Origin: Coptis chinensis
Lineage: Eukaryota; Streptophyta; Magnoliopsida; Ranunculales; Ranunculaceae
Reading direction: 5' to 3'
Length of the DNA: 64,000 nt
Assembly: GCA_015680905.1 (NCBI GenBank)
Contig: CM027383.1
Span: 34,718,501-34,782,500 of the forward strand
Shown: piece after piece, positions 58,205 through 64,000 of the stretch
Numbering within the stretch: position 1 is the stretch's first letter
Layout: the number at the start of each line of letters is the position of its first letter
Translations under genes and position numbers: made by a program
Notes under the pieces: generated by a model
What the model saw: the letters and a program-made list of their open reading frames with translations, nothing else
Database searches by the model: none
What the model was told of the DNA's origin: nothing

Positions 58205-59349
58205 TTATGGCAGTGTGCGCTTCCAATCGATCCAGCGTACATCTATGAGGAGTCACAAAAAAATGATAAGAGAAAAAAAAAACGAAGGAAGAAAGAAATG
58301 AAAATTGACCAAAGCCCTTAAGTAGCACATAAATTAAATGAAAATGACATCTAAGAAAATGTGGTTTGAAAAAGAACAGAGATAAAAAAACAGTATAATA
58401 CTTTTTGTTGTCTAGTTAAAGTAGGGTATAGTTGTTTTTTGCATGGTGTGGTACGGTGTCCTAAAACAATAGCCAATGCAAATATCTAGTATCAAACTAC
58501 ATATGCAAATAGACCTTAACTTAATTAAAAACTCTGATTTGATCTGTGATGTTAAAACTACATGAGGTTAACCCAAAATTGATGAGAGGAGAAAAAAAAA
58601 GTTTCATAAAGCAGTATGATCAAGCTTTGGCTTCCAATGTCCTCAACAAAATAAATTGACTGCATAGAAACAATAACAAAAAAAGAAAGGGTAAAAATGA
58701 TAGAATATGAGAGCGACCATACCCGATGTAGTTTTCCTTCTTGCAACTGGAGAGGAGGAGAACTGATGAAGATATAATGGTCTCTGCAAGTGATTAGGAG
58801 ATGGCTAATTTAGAGGAATTGATTGATGAGAGAAAAATAAGTACGAAGATATAAACAATTGTCTGGGAATTGAAAATAAAAAGAAATACCACAATTGATG
58901 AAGCCCTTCTAGAGAAATCAGAAATTGACATGCAAAAGCCACTGTTGTATCATGTGCCTTCCCCCCCCCCTGGAGAATGAAGGGTTCTTTTGTTCATTTT
59001 CATGATTAAAGCTTTGGAGAACTTAACCTAAAGGTTCCTTAATTTCACAATTAAGCTCTTTAATTAATTCCTAATCCACACCTTTTATGTAACAAAGAGT
59101 GGCCTAAATTCCTATTCGACGCAACAATATAAGCAAAGAATTAGGGAAATAATCATGAAAAGTTTAGGGGAAACAATGTAAGTAGAGAAATAAAAGAAAT
59201 GCACTGAAGTGAAGGAACTTAATAAATTAGGTGGTCAAGGGCTCTTACCTTTGAACTGTGGCTGGTTGGTCGAAGTGCAAGAGATTCCAAGCGGTGCGAT
59301 ACATGCCTGATGATCTGCTCAACAAAAAATGAACTATATGCCGGGTCTT
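58205..59349. other. No gene recognised
   Basis: AT-rich with a C-run (58961-58970). A minus-strand ORF 58558-58746 is unassigned. This stretch could include the 3' flank of the UBC relic. Confidence 0.4.
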
Positions 59350-60371
59350 CTTGCAACTGTGAGCCCTATCGCAGCCCATGTGAACAGCCGATCATCTGAC
59401 TATTTTGAAACTTTGACCTCTGGCCTTTGTGGCTGTTCACCATGCTCTGCTGCTGGGACACGTCTTGATACATTCACTGTATGAAAACTGACACTCAGAG
59501 GACCAGCATTGGCATGGACCTCTCGAACGTCAATCTTGTCTTCAGCTTTGGGGGTTCATCAGGAGCCGCTATGTTATCACCATCCAGAGGAGCAACATGT
59601 GCTTAACCTTCTGCATTGGTTGGGTGTTCATCAGATGACTCTTGTGCAACAAGTTGAGGAACTGGGGGCACTTTGCTCAGCATATACTGGTGAATCTGCA
59701 AGTAGTCTAGTAAGTTCAAAGCATACTGGTCACAACTTATAAAAGATGTTTATGGGGGATTCAAGTATAGAATTTAAACATACCTCATCAATTAGTCTTT
59801 GGTGTTCAGACGTTCCAAATTTTGGCGCTGCCCCATGCGATTTAATTACCAAACATCGCCTTTCTTCTTTCTTGTAATCTAGTGAGCCCAAGGCACCATT
59901 TGGATTTGTGGGCATGAATGCAATCAATGCAACTAAGGCTGTTCGAATTGCCATTAAAAGTGGTGGATCATGATATGAAAAACATGTCAAACTTTGGTAA
60001 GACAGTAACATACTCATTCAATTGGAACTCTTTATCCAACTCAAACATCCTTGTATTTCATATATACATTAATCAAAACAACAACTCCAGTTATGTTTAA
60101 CACAGAAGGATAACAGGAAAGACAAACAGAAAATTATCAATTACACCATGTTCGTAAAACATCACATCTAAAAGGAAGAACCTAAAACTAAAAACTTAAT
60201 GGTAAGAGAGTCAACTATTAACAGTCTCTCCAATTTAATCTTTAAAATGATGGAAAATAATTAAATGCACATTGTATAAAACTTACCGCTCCATGATGGC
60301 TGCCAATGCTCAGGATGATAATTTGATATGCTAAGACAGATCTTGGTTTGTGTCTCAAAACGTCCATTTGG
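59350..60371 (-). pseudogene. ER-type E2 ubiquitin-conjugating enzyme relic (UBC32/33/34-like)
   Basis: Exon 60371-60287 reads PNGRFETQTKICLSISNYHP then EHWQPSWS, with the active-site Cys in KICLS. Exon 59947-59784 reads RTALVALIAFMPTNPNGALG and ERRCLVIKS. The last exon, from 59695, reads IHQYMLSKVPPVPQLVAQES. Near 59390 comes DDRLFTWAAIGLTVA, the start of the C-terminal membrane anchor typical of the ERAD-linked UBC32/33/34 group. Lesions: the acceptor before the middle exon is GCAA rather than GCAG (59949-59948), there is a TAA near 59603, and the anchor is cut off. The N-terminal UBC exons are missing. Family is certain, paralogue uncertain. Confidence 0.88.
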
Positions 60372-61500
60372 CTGCAAAAATAAAAAATAAAAAATAATGT
60401 TATATAAAAAATAATGTGGCACCAACACGATGTGAGGAAGAAGAAGAGGTAAGAGGCGAAGGGGTTTTTTTTTTTTTTTTTTTGTCTTTAGATATATATT
60501 ATAGCTATACCGTCTTAGATCTATTTTTCAAAGCTTCATAGAGTCTCCAATTTTTTGTAAACTCTAATACTAATTACGAAAAAAAATGAATTCCAGATCC
60601 TTAGATATATATTATAGTTATACCTCTCACCAATCTATTTTTTTTTTTGGAACACTCACATAGACTCCAGTTTTTTCTAGACTATATAGCTAATTACGGC
60701 AAAAAAAAAAGGATATAAATAAAGGACCAATCCCATCTAGAGTTTCACAAAGTTTCCAACTTTTCCTAAACAATATAGTTAATTACGGCAAAAAAATATA
60801 TACAAAAAACTAAATTGCTAAAAACAATAGTTTCAACCAAAAACGATTTTCCTAATACCCTTACGCGACAAAGAATAGTTTCCACACTAATCTCAGGTGA
60901 AATTCAACATAACAAAATTTCTTTCTAGAAAATGACAATGAAACTATGAAAAAATAAAAGACAAAATAAATTGAGTTGCTTGAACATTTACTTTATGCAT
61001 TTGTTAACTACACATGTGATTGGGAAAAAAAAAGTAAACTAATCATAAAATAAGTAACAGTACGGGTGTACACCCAAAACAAATAAAATTGTATTGTATG
61101 TACTATATATATGGGCCTAACAAATAAAGTTGGATCAATTTGATGTGCCATCTACTGTGAGATTTAGACATTTAGTTATAGTTAAGGATTTCAAAAACTA
61201 CAATTCCACCCACAATAATTATGACATATTCCAATTAAATTTTTGAATTTTATAATTTCCAATTTTAGCGGAATAACGAGATTCAATTAAAGCGGACGTT
61301 GACTTAAATAAATTATATAACTATTGATTTTGTTAAAGTGGACGTTGGGCTTAAATAAATTATATACCAAACCAAAACAAATTACATGTGGAAAATTAAA
61401 TTATACAAAAAATAACATCACAAAATATATAATAGAAAATGAAAAAAATAAAAAATAACGGCAAACCAATAATGACAAATATTATATAATATATATAATA
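60372..61500. other. AT-rich, degenerate repeats, no gene
   Basis: Three loose copies of a unit of about 115 bp (TTAGATATATATTATAG..; AATTACGGCAAAAAA) lie at about 60487-60790. Two copies of AAGTGGACGTTG / AAGCGGACGTTG..TAAATAAATTATATA lie at 61293-61366. No coding sequence. Confidence 0.5.
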
Positions 61501-64000
61501 TTGCATGAAACTAACGTCAAACAACAATTAACGGGAAATAGAAAACTAGATACAAATGTATCGAATTAATCTCAAATAATATTTAACAGAAAATCGAAAA
61601 TTGGATGCACATGCAAGTATTAAACTAATCTTAAAAAGTAATTAATGGACAATCGAAATATGGATACAACTACATTAAACTAACCTCAAAGAATAATTAA
61701 CGAGAAATCAAAACTTGGATGCAAATACATCGAACTAACATAAAAAAAATAATTGTCGGGAAATCGAAAATTGGATGCAAATGCATTGAACTAACTCCCA
61801 GAAACTAAATTAAAAGAAAATCGGAAACTGGATGCAATTGTATTGAACTAACCTAAAAAAAATTAACTATAAATTGGAAATAGGATGCAAATGCGTGAAA
61901 CTGATCTTAAAAAATAATTAACAGTAAATCGGAAACTGGATGCAACTACACTGAACTAATTTCAAAAAATAAATTGGATGCAAAACATTGAACTAACCTC
62001 GAGAAATAATTAACGGAAAATCGAAAACTGGATGAAATTCATTGAACTAACCTCAAACAATAATTAATGTGAAATCAGAAACTAGATGCAAATGCAACCT
62101 CATCGAATAATAAATGAGAAATCGGAAACTGAATGCAAATGTAATAAACTAATCTCAAAGAATGATTAACGGGAAATCGGAAATTGGATGCAAATATATT
62201 GAACTGACCTCGAAGAACAATTAATAGAAAATTGGAAATTGGATGCAAATGCATTGAACTAACTGCAAAGAATAATTAACAAGAAATCGGAAACTGGATG
62301 CAACTGCATTGAACTAACCTCAAAAAATAAATAACAGAAAATCAGAAACTTGATGCAAATGTATTGAACTAACCTCAAAATATAGTTGTGTTATATGTTG
62401 TGGTAATGTCTCAATAAGTATAGTTTTGTATTTAAAACGGTGTTTATCTTATCTTCTTTTTTTAATGATTTGGAACACCTTGCTATTCAAGTAGCTTCAA
62501 TATGAACTTCGTCTTATTAGACAATCTCACAAAACTTCAATCAAACTTCTATTATTAAATAACAAAATGAAGTTGAAGGATTTTATCAATGGTGAGTTAA
62601 TTTTTTTTAATAGAGAGTACGTGGGGTTTTCATGTTATAAGAAATTTGGATGAGTGATCAATACAATATTTGTATATAATAGTTTTGCATATATAATTAA
62701 TATGATAGGACCCGTTCATAGATAATCTTTGAAGATCCCACATAGTGAGTCAGGTATAATTTAAAGAATAATTAACAGAAAATCGGAAACTGGATAATCT
62801 TTGATGATCCCATATAGAAAATCAAGCATAATTTATTTTTATATCATGTTTGCAATTAAGGACACTACAGATGGATTAGTAGAAAGTTGGTATTACACAC
62901 CACATTAGATAATTAAAAGGAAATCGAAAACTAGATTCAAATGCATTTAACTGAGCTCAAAGAGTAATTAACTGGAAATCGAAAACTTTATGCATATACG
63001 ATAAACTAAACTCAAAAAGTAATTAACTAGAAATCGAAAATTGCTGCAACTGCATTAAACTAACGTCAGAGAATAACTAACGGGAAATTAGAAATTGGAT
63101 GCAAATCTTTGAAAAATATTTATTGGGAAATCAGAAACGGTATGCAAAAATGCATCAAACAAACCTCAAATAATAATTAACGGAGAATCGGAAACTAGAT
63201 GCAAATGCATTGAACTAACCTAAAAAAATAATTAACAGGAAATCAAAAACCGAATGTAACTTTATTGAACTAACCTCATAGAATAATTGGCGGGAAATCA
63301 GAAACTAGGTGCAAACGCATTGAAATAACCTCAAAGAATAGTTAGAAGAATCAGAAACCGGATGAAATTGCATTGAACTAACCTCAAAGCATAAATAATT
63401 AGAAATCATAAACTAGATACAGATGTATTGAACTAACCTCAAAAAGTTATTAATGAGAAATCGAAAACTTGATGCAAATGCAGTGAATGTACTAATCTAA
63501 AGACTAATTAACAAAACATCAAAAAATGGATGCAACTTCACTAAACTAACCTCAATGAATAATTAACGGGAAATCATAAATTTGATATAACTGCATTGAA
63601 CAAACCTTAAAAAATAATTAACGGAAAATCGAAAACTTGGATGCAATCTCCTTGATGAATATTTAATAGAAAATCGGAAACTGGATTCAAATGCATTAAA
63701 ATAACCTCAAAGAATAGTTAACTGGAAATCGGAAACTAGATGTAACTGCATCGAACTACCGTCAAAGCATAAATAACCAGAAATTGGAAGCTAGATGCGA
63801 ACTAATCTCGAAAAATAATTAACGGGAAATCAGAAACTGGATGCAGATGTATTGAACTAACGTCAAAGAGTAATTAACGGGAAATTGGAACTTGGATGCA
63901 AATGCAATGAACTAATCTCAAAGAGTAATTAACGAAACATTGAAAACTATATGCAATTGCACTGAATTAATCTTAATGAATAATTAATCTGAAATCATAA
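61501..64000. repeat. Satellite-like tandem array, unit about 55-58 bp, running off the window
   Basis: The unit is approximately GAACTAACCTCAAAGAATAA, then TTAACGGGAAATCGGAAACT, then GGATGCAAATGCATT. It repeats head to tail with substitutions and indels from about 61501 to 62385. After about 500 bp of other DNA that holds a lone unit fragment near 62763-62795, it resumes at about 62900 and continues to the end. Roughly 35 to 40 units are present. Confidence 0.9.
62386..62899. other. Interruption within the satellite array
   Basis: About 0.5 kb of unrelated AT-rich DNA. The phrase GAAAATCGGAAACTGGATAA (about 62779) shows that part of it is still derived from the array. GATAATCTTTGAAGATCCCA recurs as GATAATCTTTGATGATCCCA. 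No TIR or TSD identified. Confidence 0.55.

Noticed and set aside
59509..59742. Plus-strand ORF of 77 codons
   Set aside because: It is antisense to the last exon of the UBC relic, which explains the open frame.
1..64000. CRISPR-like arrays, rRNA or tRNA genes, prokaryotic operons
   Set aside because: No regular repeat-spacer structure, no rRNA or tRNA signature; the tandem repeats seen have no unique spacers and the gene fragments are intron-containing plant sequences.

Overview
This window looks like nuclear DNA from a repeat-rich flowering plant, most likely a eudicot. Host-gene remnants have plant-type GT..AG introns and plant-only families (GDP-L-galactose phosphorylase, GATA5-type factor, plant TPX2). 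The rest is transposable elements: Mutator-like (MULE), CACTA, hAT and Athila-type Ty3/Gypsy. I found no intact host gene, no rRNA or tRNA and no prokaryotic feature. The species cannot be fixed from sequence alone.

Left part (1-16.5 kb): MULE territory. The first kb holds the 5' end of a mudrA-type transposase (minus strand) facing a multi-exon Ulp1-like (C48) protease gene (plus strand, 1321-6970). A solo LTR (5420-6667, TSD GATGC) has split the protease gene before its catalytic-Cys exon. A second mudrA copy lies at 10373-12608 in direct orientation. Both MULE zones carry a palindromic minisatellite built around GCAACAT..ATGTTGC. A second solo LTR (8135-9861, TSD GAAAG), tandem repeats (13.5-14.07 kb) and a 918-bp MULE-type MITE with a 9-bp TSD (14890-15807) follow. 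A small MLH1-like fragment lies at 17.2 kb.

Middle (18.6-36.5 kb): a full-length 17.9-kb Athila-like LTR retrotransposon on the minus strand, with LTRs 18580-20017 and 35057-36501, TSD AGAAC, PBS and PPT. Gag, protease and RT/RNaseH/integrase are recognisable but cut by stops and frameshifts. Between integrase and the 3' LTR lie three long ORFs; at least two are paralogous to each other. A 782-bp hAT MITE follows (36696-37477).

Right-middle (39.2-54.3 kb): a three-level nest. A pol-less Athila-like remnant (gag, protease) is split by an outer CACTA element (39622-51196, TSD CAC). That element is itself split by an inner CACTA element (40854-48644, TSD ACA). The inner one is the most striking object here. 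It has captured exons and introns from five unrelated host genes, all on its minus strand: a GATA5-like factor, TPX2, an hnRNP-type RRM protein, GDP-L-galactose phosphorylase (GGP/VTC2, with what looks like its regulatory uORF) and an NRAMP metal transporter. It has no visible transposase.

Right end (54-64 kb): AT-rich DNA with a 0.37-kb tandem duplication, a decayed ER-type E2 ubiquitin-conjugating enzyme (59.35-60.37 kb, minus) and a satellite-like array with a period of about 55-58 bp running off the end from about 61.5 kb.
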